Made by a program: the position numbers and the translations under genes. A stretch of 64,000 bases of DNA from DASUAS01 sp963750045. Lineage in GTDB: Bacteria; Actinomycetota; Acidimicrobiia; IMCC26256; DASPTH01. The stretch is taken from assembly GCA_963750045.1 (NCBI GenBank), contig CAVVPD010000005.1, positions 248,001 through 312,000 of the forward strand, read 5' to 3'. Shown here piece after piece: positions 17,489 through 27,358 of this stretch (the first letter of the stretch is position 1; each line of letters starts with the position of its first letter). The notes under the pieces were generated by a model. The model ran no database searches. It saw nothing but the letters and a program-made list of their open reading frames with translations, and was not told where the DNA came from.

Positions 17489-18601
17489 GCGAACTCCGGC
17501 AGCACGTGCTTGCCCATGAGCTCGATGGTCTGCATGACCTTCTCGTGCGGGATCTTGTACGGGTTGACGAGGCACAGCAGCAGGTCGCAGCCGACGGCCT
17601 CGTAACGCTTCGCCGCCGCGATGCAGGCCTCCGGATCGCCCATCACCGCGGAACCGGAGTCGCGGAGGTAGTCGATGGTGAGCTGGCCCATGGCGCCGTC
17701 ACGCTTGTGCCGCAACGCTTCGCCGGTGTACTGGTAGGTGCCGAGCGCGCCGCCGGTGATGCCGCGCTCCTCCTGCCATTCCGCCACGGAGGCGATGAGC
17801 CCGCCGCCGTGCTTCGGGTACCACTCGAACGACTCGCGTGCGACCTCGGTCGCCTCCTCGTTGGTCGGTGCGCACAGCACCATCGTGAAGGTGGCCGCGG
17901 TGTCGTTGAGGAACTTGCCCGCGGGCTGCTCGCACGCGGCGAGGCCCTTGCGGTACATCGCGATGTTCTCGGCCAGCTGCTCGGGCGGGAGGCCGACGGT
18001 GAACGAGCACAGCCCGATCCCCCGCTGGCCCATCTCCTCGTGGCCCGGGAGGCTGCTCGTGGCACCGAAGATCGGAGGGTGCGGCTGCTGGAGCGGCTTG
18101 GGCAGCACCCGCCGGGGCGCGCCCATCTGCCAGTGCTCGCCCTGGGCCTGGTACTCGTCCTCCGTCCACGCCCCGACGATGTGTCCGAGCGCCTCACGCC
18201 ACATCGCGCGTGTCTCGTCGGGGTCGACGTCGAACCCTTCGAGCTCGGCGCGGCGTCGACGACCGGCCGGTCCCGAAGTCGACGCGACCGTCGGAGACGA
18301 GGTCGAGCACCGCCACCGACTCCGCAGTGCGGATCGGGTGGTTGTAGGGCTTGGGGAGCAGGCGCACGCCGTAGCCGATGCGGATGTTCTTCGTGCGGGC
18401 CGCCACCGCGCCGTAGAGCACCTCCGGGTTGGAGCAGTGGGAGTACTCCTCGAGGAAGTGGTGCTCCACCGTCCAGAACGCATGGAACCCCATCTGGTCG
18501 CCGAACACGGCCTGCTCCAGGGTGTCCTTGTAAGCCTGGTGCTCCTTGCCGGGAGTCCACGGCCGGGCGACGGGGATCTCGTAGAACAACGCGAACTTCA
18601 T
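17485..18601 (-). CDS. LLM class flavin-dependent oxidoreductase (one frameshift)
   Basis: About 371 residues after removing one extra base at 18252-18253, joining VDFGTGRSST to RAELEGFDVDPDETR. MKFALFYEIPVARPW at the start, AFWTVEHHFLEEYSHCSNPE and the RIGYGVRLLPKPYNHPIRTA strand are typical of bacterial luciferase-like monooxygenases, which use reduced flavin from a separate reductase. The flavin reductase gene at 22419 could be a supplier, though it is not adjacent. It is the first gene of the minus-strand operon and starts at ATG 18601. Confidence 0.87.
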
Positions 18602-18686
18602 GGTGGGTGCACACCTCGGCAGTCGGCGGGACCGGGATTAACCACCGGACATTAACCCGGTTCGCCGCCTTGCGCTCCGGGTGCGC

Positions 18687-19943
18687 TCAGGTGAACGAGG
18701 GCCGCCGGGGCATGCCGCTGACCCCGTCCGTGGTCCGGGTCGCGAGCACCTGGTGCACCTGGTTGTCGTCGTGCTCGAAGCCGACGGCGGCCGCGGCCAT
18801 GTAGAGGCGCCAGACCCGGGCCCGTCCCTCGCCCACCTCGCGCACCGCGTCGTCCCAGTTGGCTTCCAGGTTGCGCACCCAGCACCGCAACGTCAACGCA
18901 TAGTGCTCGCGCAGACTCTCCATGTGGCGGGCCTCGAACCCGGCGCGCTGGATCGCGGACACGACGTCGCCGATCTCGTGGAGCTCACCGTCGGGGAAGA
19001 CGTACCGCTCGGTGAAGCTGCGGCCGAGCCGCGACGGTGCGAAGCGGTGATGGTGCATCTTCCCGGCGTGGTGGGGACGGCTGATCCCGTGGTTCAGCAG
19101 CCGGCCTTCGGGGCGCAGCAACGTGAGGCACCGCGTGAAGTAGCGGTCGAGCTCCGACAACCCGACGTGCTCGAACATGCCGATCGAGCTGATGGCGTCG
19201 TAGGGGCCGTCGGCGACGTCGCGGTAGTCGCAGTGGCGAACCTCCACGAGATCGCCGAGGCCGCGCTCGGCGGCGCGCTTGCGGGCCAGCTCGGCCTGGG
19301 GGCGCGACAGCGTGACGCCCACCGCCCGCACGCCGTGGTGCTCGGCTGCGTGCAGCACCATGGCGCCCCACCCGCAGCCGATGTCGAGCAACCGCATCCC
19401 GGGTTGGAGGTCGAGCTTGCGGCAGACGAGCTCGTGCTTGTTCGCCTGGGCGCCTTCGAGGGTGGTGGTGTCGTCGCGCCAGACCGCGGACGAGTACGTC
19501 AACGACGGGCCGAGCACCATCCGGTAGAAGTCGTTCGACACGTCGTAGTGGTGAGCGATGGCGGCCGCGTCGCGTGCCCGCGAGTGGCGTCGACCGTGCA
19601 GGCGTGCCTCCTCCGGGGGCGGCGGGAGCGGCTTCAGGCCGGACAGACCGACCAGCTTGGCCGCCGCCGTGATCTGGCGGGGCCCGAGCCTGAGCTCCTC
19701 GATGTACTCCGCCACCGCCATCACGTCGAAGATGTCGCCGTCGACCTCGAGCTCGCCGGCCACGTACGCGCGCCCGAAGCCGAGCTCGTCCGGCGCGGTG
19801 ACGATCCGGCGGAGTGCGTTCGGGGATCGCACCACGACCGTGGTGCGGGCGTCCTCGGGCCCGAAACGCGAGCCGTCGTAGGCGTGGAAGGCCACGGGGA
19901 CGTCGGGGCCGAGTACGTCGGTGAGGAGATCAGCAACGCTCAT
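18687..19943 (-). CDS. Cyclopropane-fatty-acyl-phospholipid synthase family protein
   Basis: A 418-residue SAM-dependent enzyme. An N-terminal lipid-binding part (FGRAYVAGELEVDGDIFDVM, residues 57-75) is followed by AIAHHYDVSNDFYRMVLGPS, typical of the family. The SAM motif LLDIGCGWG is at about 185-193, and IGMFEHVG and FPDGELHEI follow. It should transfer a methylene or methyl group from SAM to unsaturated acyl chains of membrane lipids. ATG 19943 is preferred over an upstream one at 19973 because it begins just before the conserved part. It stands alone with about 84 bases before the LLM gene. Confidence 0.92.
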   Translation of the reverse strand: MSVADLLTDVLGPDVPVAFHAYDGSRFGPEDARTTVVVRSPNALRRIVTAPDELGFGRAYVAGELEVDGDIFDVMAVAEYIEELRLGPRQITAAAKLVGLSGLKPLPPPPEEARLHGRRHSRARDAAAIAHHYDVSNDFYRMVLGPSLTYSSAVWRDDTTTLEGAQANKHELVCRKLDLQPGMRLLDIGCGWGAMVLHAAEHHGVRAVGVTLSRPQAELARKRAAERGLGDLVEVRHCDYRDVADGPYDAISSIGMFEHVGLSELDRYFTRCLTLLRPEGRLLNHGISRPHHAGKMHHHRFAPSRLGRSFTERYVFPDGELHEIGDVVSAIQRAGFEARHMESLREHYALTLRCWVRNLEANWDDAVREVGEGRARVWRLYMAAAAVGFEHDDNQVHQVLATRTTDGVSGMPRRPSFT

Positions 19944-19997
19944 CCGAGGACGATTTTTGCAGAACTCGACCACGGGCGCCAGGGGCGGCCGGTTCGG

Positions 19998-20672
19998 TCA
20001 GGCGCGGACGAGCATCGCCACGAGGACGAAGTGGCAGGCGGCGGCGGCCACCGTCATGGCGTGCCACACCTCGTGGTAGCCGAACACGAGCGGGCGCGGG
20101 TTGGGCCGCTGCATGCGCAACCCGATGGCCCCGAGCGTGTAGAGCACACCGCCGGCGAAGAGCAGCCCGAGCTCGGGTGCGCTCAGCGACTGCACGACCG
20201 CCGGGAGCGCGATGACGACGATCCAACCCATCCCGATGTAGAGGTAGCCACCGGCGCGGTGCAACGCGTGGAACCGGAGGAGCGCGAGGGTGACGCCGAC
20301 GACCGCGACGGTCCACACGATGGCGAGGAGCGCGATCCCCCACGCCGGCTGGAGCGCCAGGATCGTGATCGGCGTGTAGGAGCCCGCGATGAGCACGAAG
20401 ATCATGGCGTGGTCGAGCTGCTGCAGTCGCGCCCGGATCTTCGGGCTCCAGTTGCCGGTGTGATAGGTGGCGCTGGTGCCGAAGAGCCCGGCCAGCGACA
20501 GCGCGAACAGCACGGCCGCGACGTGGGCCGACGCGCCCCGGCTCCACAGCACGAGGGCCAGGCCGGCGGGCAGCGACAGGACGAACGCACCGAGGTGGAT
20601 CCGGCCCCGCCAGCGGGGCTTGACGAGGATCCCCGACCCCGGAACGGCAGGTGATTCGATCCCGGGCGACAT
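19998..20672 (-). CDS. Hemolysin III / PAQR family membrane protein
   Basis: A 224-residue protein with seven likely membrane helices. The family residues are visible: SATYHTGNWSP with the first His, LDHAMIFVLIAGSYTP with D-H, and HEVWHAMTVAAAACHF with the last His pair. These His and Asp residues form the zinc site in PAQR proteins. The family includes bacterial YqfA/HlyIII proteins of poorly known function, perhaps lipid-related hydrolysis. The ATG at 20672 is followed by a short polar N-terminus. It diverges from the ABC-F gene at 20780. Confidence 0.9.
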   Translation of the reverse strand: MSPGIESPAVPGSGILVKPRWRGRIHLGAFVLSLPAGLALVLWSRGASAHVAAVLFALSLAGLFGTSATYHTGNWSPKIRARLQQLDHAMIFVLIAGSYTPITILALQPAWGIALLAIVWTVAVVGVTLALLRFHALHRAGGYLYIGMGWIVVIALPAVVQSLSAPELGLLFAGGVLYTLGAIGLRMQRPNPRPLVFGYHEVWHAMTVAAAACHFVLVAMLVRA

Positions 20673-20749
20673 GAATCCAGGGTATGAGGCGGGGGGAACG
20701 TCGCGCGCGCGAGAATGGGGGCTCGACGCCCGCGACCGTGCGGGCTGAT

Positions 20750-20762
20750 CCCCCCCCCCCCC
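20750..20762. repeat. 13-base poly-C homopolymer tract
   Basis: An uninterrupted run of 13 C in the intergenic region 18 bases upstream of the GTG start of the ABC-F gene. It lies between that start and the divergent HlyIII gene. Such tracts are prone to slipped-strand length change and to sequencing error; whether this one is real or regulatory cannot be told from a single sequence. Confidence 0.9.
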
Positions 20763-20779
20763 TCCGGAGCTGTCTTTCC

Positions 20780-22388
20780 GTGCTGACCGTTCGTGACCTG
20801 GTGGTCGAGGTCGGCGCGAAGCGGATCGTCGACGGCGTGACCCTGCAGGTCCGGCCGGGCGAGAAAGTGGGGCTGGTCGGACGCAACGGCGCCGGCAAGA
20901 CCACCCTGCTGCGGGCGCTCGGCGGCGCCGACCGGCCCCGTGCCGGCACGATCCAACGGGCGGAGGCGACCGGGTACCTCTCGCAGGATCCCCGCAGCGA
21001 CGCGGTGCCCGACGACACCACCGTCCTCGCCCACGTGCTGTCGGGGCGGGGGCTCGACGAGCTCCTGACCCGTATGGAGAAGCTCCGGATCGCGCTCGAG
21101 GAGACGCCCTCGACCGAGAACGTCGAGCGCTTCGGGGCCGCCCAGGAGCGATTCGAGGCGGTCGGCGGGTACGCGGCCGAGGCCGAGGTGCGGAAGCTGG
21201 CCGACGGGGTCGGGCTCCGGGCCGATCGCCTCGACCTGCACCTGGGCGCACTGTCGGGTGGGGAGCGGCGCCGCGCCGAGCTGGTGCGGATCCTCTTCGG
21301 CGGCAGCGAGCTGCTCCTGCTCGACGAACCCACGAACCACCTCGACGCGGATGCCCGGGGCTGGTTGCTCAAGTTCCTGCGGTCCTACCGCGGCGCGCTG
21401 GTCGTCGTCAGCCATGACCTCGACCTGCTCGACGAGGCGATCACGCGCGTCGTGCACATCGACCGCGAATCGGAGGAGGGCACCGGCGCGCTCGTCGAGT
21501 ACAAGGGCACGTACTCGCAGTACCTCGTCGCCCGCGAAGACGACGAGGCGCGCACGAGCAAGTTGGCCGACCGCCAGTCCCGCGAGATCGCCCGGCTCAA
21601 GACCCAGGCGAGCGGGATGCGGGGCCAGACCGCCAAGCGCGCCCGGGTGGCCAAGAACCTCGACGGGCGGCGGGCCCGTCTCGAAGCCACGCGCGTGGAG
21701 AGCAAGGCCAAGCGGCGGGCGCTGGCGGTGCGCTTCCCGGAGCCGCCGTCGGCCGGGCGCACGGTGCTGACGGCCACGGAGCTGTGGAAGTCGTTCGGCG
21801 CCCTCGACGTGTTCGCGGACGTGAGCTTCGACGTCGGGTCGCGGCGAACGGCTGCTGGTGATGGGCCTCAACGGCGCGGGGAAGACCACCCTGTTGAGGG
21901 TGCTGGCCGACGTGCTCGCCGCCGATCTCGGCGAGGTCGCGCTCGGTACCCACGTGTCGGTCGGGTACTACGCGCAGGAGCACGAAGGCATCGTGCCCGG
22001 CCGTTCGCTGCTCGAGCACATGCGCGAGGCGTCTCCCGCGGGCGACGGCGCGCTGCGGAACCTCCTCGGGATGTTCGGGCTGAGCGGCGACAAGGTGTTC
22101 CAGGACGCCGACACCCTCTCGGGTGGCGAGAAGACCAAGCTGGCGCTGGCGCAGCTGGTGGCCGGCCGTCACAACGTCCTGCTGCTGGACGAGCCCACCA
22201 ACAACCTCGACCCGTCGTCGCGCACCGCCACGGGCGAGGCGCTGGCCGCCTGGCCGGGCACGATGATCGTCGTGAGCCACGACGTCGACTTCGTGCGCTC
22301 GCTGGCGCCCGACCGGGCGTTGCTGATGCCCGAGGGGACCCTCGACTACTTCGACGACGACATGCTGGACCTGCTCGAGCTGGTGTAG
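20780..22388 (+). CDS. ABC-F family ATP-binding protein (one frameshift)
   Basis: About 535 residues after removing one extra G from the run at 21836-21838, giving SFDVGRGERLLVMGLNGAG. Two ABC domains are present in one chain with no membrane segment. Domain 1 has Walker A GRNGAGKTT, signature LSGGERRR and DEPTNHLD; domain 2 has GLNGAGKTT, LSGGEKTKLALA and DEPTNNLD. The linker (about residues 245-300) is Arg/Lys-rich (MRGQTAKRARVAKNLDGRRA), as in ABC-F proteins that act on ribosomes as translation or antibiotic-protection factors. The GTG at 20780 is the chosen start. Confidence 0.9.
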
Positions 22389-22418
22389 CCGGGTCGGGTC
22401 GCGGAGAGGACGTGGGGA

Positions 22419-22919
22419 GTGGAAGGTACGACCGCGTTCGACGCCGACGCGTTCCACCAGATGGCCGACGACCTCGACTACCCGATGTTCGTCGTGAGCG
22501 TGGCCGCGGCCGACGATGTCGATGCGTGCCTGGTGGGGTTCACCAGCCAGTGCAGCATCGACCCGCCGCGCTTCGCGGTCTTCCTGTCGAAGCGCAACCG
22601 CACCTACGAGTTGGCGCGGGGTGCGACCACGCTCGTGGTGCACCGGGTGCGCGCCGAGCAACACGAGCTCGCCGAGCACTTCGGCGCCGTCACCGGGAAG
22701 GACGACCCGGGCAAGCTCGCCGAGTGGCCGTGGGCGCCCGGACCCGGCGGCGCACCGGTGATCGAGGGCTGTGACTGGTTCGCGGGGCGCGTCGAAGGGC
22801 GGTTCGACGCGGGGGACCACGTCGCGTTCGTGCTGGCGCCGTTCGCCGGTGAGTACCGGCGCGCCGGCCAACTCGGAGTCCAGGACGTCCGCGACATCGA
22901 GGCGGGCAACCCGCCCTGA
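22419..22919 (+). CDS. Flavin reductase family protein
   Basis: A 166-residue FMN-binding split-barrel protein. PMFVVSVAAADDVDACLVGF, QCSIDPPRFAVFLSKRNRTY and LAEHFGAVTGKDD are standard for the flavin-reductase-like domain, which supplies reduced flavin to two-component monooxygenases. GCDWFAGRVEGRFDAGDHVAFVLA near the C-terminus matches the GDH-containing strand that holds the flavin. The GTG start is 30 bases after the ABC-F stop. An LLM-type monooxygenase follows at 23003, so the two may form a reductase/oxygenase pair (inference from context). Confidence 0.88.
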   Translation: MEGTTAFDADAFHQMADDLDYPMFVVSVAAADDVDACLVGFTSQCSIDPPRFAVFLSKRNRTYELARGATTLVVHRVRAEQHELAEHFGAVTGKDDPGKLAEWPWAPGPGGAPVIEGCDWFAGRVEGRFDAGDHVAFVLAPFAGEYRRAGQLGVQDVRDIEAGNPP

Positions 22920-22949
22920 CGACCCGCGAGGCGTCTACGTTGTGGTGCG

Positions 22950-23006
22950 ATGACCGAGCGCACCTTCGACCTGGCCGACCTGTTCGTGACGGAGCTGTCG
23001 GCGTGA
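22950..23006 (+). other. 18-codon ORF overlapping the LLM gene start
   Basis: The ORF reads MTERTFDLADLFVTELSA and ends in a TGA overlapping the GTG start of the LLM gene (GTGA). The wording resembles the N-terminus of acyl-CoA synthetases, which often begin with a short M-T-E-R-T-x-N-L-A-D-L-F-E type stretch. It may be the remnant of a deleted acyl-CoA synthetase gene or a short coupling ORF. It is only 18 codons long, so chance is possible. Confidence 0.3.
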
Positions 23007-23882
23007 GCCCGACCCCGGAGTTCCATCTCTACCTCCCGCAGATGCGCCTCACCATGGAAGCGATGGTCGAGAAGGCGCAAGCCGCAGAGGCGGCCGGTTT
23101 CGTCGGCATGGCGGGCATGGACCACATGGCACCGCCGATGGCGCTCGAGCACACGATGTTCGAGGCGATCACGAGCCGCGGCATGGCTCCTGGCCCGCAC
23201 CGAGCGGCTGGTGCAGGGACAGCTCGTGCTCTGTGACGCGTTCCGCCACCCCGCAGTGCTCGCACGCGAGGCCGTGACCCTCGACCACGCCTCCGGCGGT
23301 CGGTTCGAGCTCGGCATCGGGTGGGGCTCGGTGATCGACGAGTTCACGACGTTCGGGGTCACCCCCACGGCGGCACGCGAGCGGGTGCAGCGCCTGGCCG
23401 AGACGCTCGACATCCTGCGGGCGCTGTGGTCGGGCGAGTCGTTCGACTACGACGGCCAGTTCTTCCGCATGGAGGCGGCGCGCCAGGTGCCGACCCCGAT
23501 CGGTGAGATCCCGGTGCTGATCGGCGGCACCGGGAAGCGCACGATGGAGCTCGTCGCCAAGCACGCGGACTGGTGGAACGTGCCGATCCACCAACTCGAC
23601 CGCCTCGACGTGATGCGCGCGTCGGCCGGGCGCGCGCGTGTGTCGGTGCAGCAGATGTTCGCGTTCGTGCCCGAGGGCATCGACCGGGCGACGGTCGAGG
23701 AGCCGGCACGGCGTCGCTTCGGCTACCACAACCTCATCGTGGGCGGGCGCGACGAGCTGGTCGACCACTTCTCGGCCATGCGCGACCAGGGCGTCGAGCG
23801 GTTCTACGTGTGGTTCGCGGACTTCGCGCCGCCCTCCACGCTCGAAGCGTTCGGCGCGGAGGTCATCAGCGCCTTCGACTGA
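23003..23882 (+). CDS. LLM class flavin-dependent oxidoreductase (one frameshift)
   Basis: About 292 residues once one extra base near 23174 is removed, giving AITTAAWLLARTERL. The first frame carries EFHLYLPQMRLTMEAMVEKA and GFVGMAGMDH; the second carries HPAVLAREAVTLDHASGGRF, ELGIGWG, PTPIGEIPVLIGGTGKRT and the late VGGRDELVDHF. All are luciferase-like monooxygenase motifs with the F420/FMN-binding ends of a TIM barrel. The GTG at 23003 overlaps the stop of a short upstream ORF, and the flavin reductase lies just before it. Confidence 0.85.
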
Positions 23883-23906
23883 GGTCGGTCGGTCAGTCGG
23901 TCGGGC

Positions 23907-24730
23907 TCAGTCGGGGCCGTCGGCCAGGAGCGCGTCGGGGCGGCCGTCGTAGTCACGGATCAGGCCGCGGTTGCGGAACGCGATCGGCGCCCGTTCGGGC
24001 TGCATCGAGTAGCAGACCGGCGCCAGCCCCGGCATGTCGGCCAGCGTCGGGTAGCTGTCGAGGTCGAGACCCCTGCTCAGGCCGATGCCGCACGCGCGCC
24101 GGAGGACCACCGCGGCCTCCGCGTCGTCGGCGGTGAAGGTGGCATCGGCCCAGCGCGCGAACCCGCCGGCCGCCTCGGAGTACGGGCTCGGAGCGACGAT
24201 CCGCGTGCCCTGCACCACCCAACGCAGCACAACGGTGCCGTCACGGGCCAGCACCACGGGGTGCTCCTCGCCCTGCAGCAGGCCGTAGGGGATCTCGGCG
24301 TCGTACTGCCGGCGCGGCGCGCCGCCGGCGAGCACGCGCGCCGCGTGGGCGATGGCGAGACCGGCGAGATCGAGCTGGTGCGTGCAGTGCTGATGGGACT
24401 CGGTCCACTCGGTGACGGCGAGGCAGCGGTCCGACAAGGGCATGCCCGCAAGCGCGCGCAACGGTTCGGCCGCGGCGCTGCAGGTGGCCCAGGGCGCACG
24501 GACCGAGGTGCTCGTGACCGAGAGCACCTGCGTGTCGTCGTGACGGACGGAGACGGTGAAGTAGTGGATGTCGTCCTCGAGCCCACCTTCGACCATTCCG
24601 GGTGCGGCCGCGACGACACGGATCCGGCGCCGGTAGCGGCCGTAGGGGAAGAAGGTGGGTGCCTCGGGCTCGCTCAGATCACCGACAGTACCCGTCCCCC
24701 ATCGCGTCGATCCGGCGGAAGTTCGGTCAT
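23907..24730 (-). CDS. DUF2889 domain-containing protein (start region probably frameshifted)
   Basis: About 274 residues. The DUF2889 pattern is clear: RRRIRVVAAAPGMVEGGLED, HYFTVSVRHDDTQVLSVTST, RAPWATCSAAAEPLRALAG and a late TESHQHCTHQLDLAGLAIAH. The domain's role is unknown. No good start exists in the frame of the domain unless one G is restored to the run at 24696-24700. Then an ATG at 24730 reads MTELPPDRRDGG and flows into the domain. That start leaves 32 bases before the divergent gene at 24763, and an in-frame ATG at 24764 would abut it. Confidence 0.65.
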
Positions 24731-24762
24731 AATGCGCGCAGCCTCGAGAAGGAACCCGGGAC

Positions 24763-26055
24763 ATGACTGACGCTGACGACACCGAGACCACGCCAGCGCG
24801 CGAGTCGGAGCCGACGACCGGAGCGGCGCCGACCGCGTCGGGTCCTCGTCCGACAAGACGCTGGCAGAAGATCACGTCCGTCGTCCTGCTGGTGGTCGGC
24901 TTCATCCTGATCCCGCTGTCGGCCGTCGCGATCTGGTCGCGCAACCAGCTCACCAACACCGACCGCTACGTCGAGACGGTCTCGCCGCTCGCCGCCAACC
25001 CGGACATCCAGCAGACCGTCGCCAGCGTGGTCGTGAAGGCGCTCTTCGACCAGGTCGACGCCGAGAGCCGGATCGCGGGCGCGTTGCCCAAGGCCGCGAA
25101 GTTCCTCGGCGCGCCGTTGTCGAGCGCGATGCAGGGCTATGCCACCGACGTGACCGAGCGGTTCCTCGCGTCCGACCAGTTCCAGACGCTGTGGGACAAG
25201 GCGAACCGCGTCGCGCACGCCCAACTCGTCGCGCTGCTCACCGACGATTCGGGGAAGGCGAAGGGCGCGTTCGCCTCGAAGGACGGCAAGGTGTCGATCA
25301 ACCTCTCCGAGGTCGTCACCAAGGTCCAGGACCGCCTCGTGGGGGCCGGGCTCACCTTCCTCAAGGGTGTCGACGTGCCGCCGGTCTCGGCGACCATCAA
25401 CATCATCGACTCGAAGGGGCTCTCGAGCGCGCGCTCGTACGTGTCGCTCCTCGAAACCCTCGCGTGGGTGTTCCCGGTGCTTGGCTTCGGCGCGCTGATC
25501 GCGTCCGCGCTCGTCGTCCGGACCCGTCGCCGGGCAACCATCCGCGCCGCCGTCGTGCTCGTCGCCGCGTGCGCGTTCACGCTGGTGCTGCTGGCGATCG
25601 GGCGGTCCCTCTACCTCGACGCCGCGACCAGTCCCAACGTGTCGCGCGGCACCGCGTCGGCAGTGTTCGACATCCTGGTCCGCAACCTGCGCTACGGGCT
25701 CATCACCGTCGCGGTGTTGGGGATCATCGTCGCGCTGGTCGCCTACTTCGTCGGCCCGTCCGCGCCCGCGACGAAAGCGCGCGCGTTGGCGTCGGCCGGG
25801 GTCGCCGGGGCCCGCCGCCGGGCCGGGGACGCCGGCTACCCGCCGAACTCCTTCGAGGTGTTCGTGGGTCGCCACCGTCACGCGCTGGAGCTGGGGGTCG
25901 CCGGGCTCGCGGTCCTGGCGCTCGTCCTCTGGAACGCGCCGGGGATCGGCACCGTGCTGTTCCTGGCCGTCGTCGCACTGGTGCTCGTCGGGTTCATAGA
26001 GTTCCTGGCGCGTGGCGCGATCTCCGAGACGGCCGACGAGCAACCCGCCGCCTGA
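24763..26055 (+). CDS. Conserved integral membrane protein, unknown
   Basis: A 430-residue membrane protein not assigned to a named family. After a 33-residue acidic, Thr-rich cytosolic tail comes helix 1 (TSVVLLVVGFILIPLSAVAI). Then a roughly 170-residue soluble domain carries RYVETVSPLAANPDIQQTVA and VPPVSATINIIDSKGL. Four to five more helices follow: about residues 228-250, 262-280, 305-330, 378-395 and 400-420. The pattern, with a large extracytoplasmic domain between helices 1 and 2, is common among uncharacterised actinobacterial membrane proteins. ATG 24763 is 33 bases from the divergent DUF2889 start. Confidence 0.75.
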   Translation: MTDADDTETTPARESEPTTGAAPTASGPRPTRRWQKITSVVLLVVGFILIPLSAVAIWSRNQLTNTDRYVETVSPLAANPDIQQTVASVVVKALFDQVDAESRIAGALPKAAKFLGAPLSSAMQGYATDVTERFLASDQFQTLWDKANRVAHAQLVALLTDDSGKAKGAFASKDGKVSINLSEVVTKVQDRLVGAGLTFLKGVDVPPVSATINIIDSKGLSSARSYVSLLETLAWVFPVLGFGALIASALVVRTRRRATIRAAVVLVAACAFTLVLLAIGRSLYLDAATSPNVSRGTASAVFDILVRNLRYGLITVAVLGIIVALVAYFVGPSAPATKARALASAGVAGARRRAGDAGYPPNSFEVFVGRHRHALELGVAGLAVLALVLWNAPGIGTVLFLAVVALVLVGFIEFLARGAISETADEQPAA

Positions 26056-26094
26056 CCGGCGGACCGGCGGCGCGCGGCCGGCGCGGAGCGGATC

Positions 26095-27358
26095 GTGAGC
26101 GAGCACGTCGAGGTCTGCATCGTCGGTGCGGGTCTCGCGGGCCTCGCGTGCGCGCGGGCGCTCAGCTTCCGCGGCATCCAGTGCGTGGTGCTCGAGGCGT
26201 CCGACGGCGTCGGCGGCCGGATCCGTACCGACCACCTCGAGGGGTTCCTGCTCGACCGCGGCTTCCAGGTCGCGCTCACCGCGTACCCGGAGTTGCACCA
26301 TCAGCTCGACGTCGCCAAGCTGCGGCTCCAGCGCTTCGAGCCCGGTGCGCTGGTCCGGGTGGGCGAACGATTCCACCGCGTCGCCGATCCGCGGCGACGC
26401 CCGCGGCATCTCCTCTCGACCCTGTTCGCGCCGATCGGCACCCCGCTCGACCGGTGGCGCCTGCTCCGCCTGCTGGCCGACGTCCGGCGGGGCACACCCG
26501 CCGACCTGCTCCGCCGCCCGGAACCGCCCGGGTCCGACCGGTCGACGCTCGAAGAGCTCGACGCCCGTGGGTTCTCCGACGGGATGATCGACGAGCTCTT
26601 CGTTCCGCTGTTCTCCGGCATCCAGCTCGACCCCCGCCTCGAGGTGTCGAGCCGGCGCTTCGCGGTGATCCTCCGCATGCTCGCCGAGGGTGATGCCGCG
26701 GTACCCGCCGGAGGGATGGGAGCGATCCCCGCGCAGCTCGCCGGGGACCTGCCACGCGGGGTGGTGCGTCTCGGTACCCGGGTGGTGGAGGTCGACGGCA
26801 CGACCGCGGTGACCGAGGGCGGCGCCCGGGTCACGGCCCGCGCTCGTGGTGGCGACCGAGGGCCCGATGGCCGCGCACCTGCTCGGCCTCGGCGATCCCG
26901 GATCGCGCCCGGCCGCGTGCGTCTACTTCGCCGCCGACCGGGCGCCGCGTCCTGAGCCCGTGATCATGCTCGACGCCGACCGCTCCGGCCCCGCCAGTGC
27001 CGTCGCGATCATGAGCAACGTCGCCCCGGGGTACGCCCCGGCGAACCGCGCCCTGATCGCGGCCGAGGTCGTGGGCCCCATCGACCGCGAGGGGCTGGAG
27101 ACGGATGCGCGCGCCCAGCTGCGCCGATGGTTCGGATCCGAGGTCGACGGGTGGGACCACCTCCGGACCTACCGCATCCGTCACGGGCATCCCGACCAAC
27201 GGCCGGGCTTCTCGGCGCGTCGTCGCGTCCGCCTCGGCGGCGGCCGCTTCGTCTGCGGCGACCACCGTGACACGCCGGCGATCCAGGGCGCGCTGTTCTC
27301 CGGCAAGCGCACCGCAGCCGCGGTGCTGGCCGAGCTCCGGGGCGATGCTGCTCCGTAG
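26095..27358 (+). CDS. FAD-dependent amine oxidase-like protein (one frameshift)
   Basis: About 420 residues after removing one extra C in the run at 26837-26839, giving V-T-A-A-L-V-V-A-T-E-G. The N-terminus has the dinucleotide motif VGAGLAGLACARAL and the GG-R motif GVGGRIRTD of protoporphyrinogen oxidase/phytoene dehydrogenase-like flavoproteins. The C-terminal FAD contact GGGRFVCGDHRDTPAIQGAL is typical. Carotenoid-related and unassigned oxidases share this build, and the substrate is unclear. The GTG at 26095 lies 39 bases after the membrane protein gene. The stop overlaps the next gene by 14 bases. Confidence 0.85.

Noticed and set aside
18681..20654. A 657-codon plus-strand frame
   Set aside because: Antisense to the cyclopropane synthase and HlyIII genes, both recognised by motifs.
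24727..26409. A 560-codon minus-strand frame
   Set aside because: Antisense to the 430-residue membrane protein and the flavoprotein start; low complexity, no motif.
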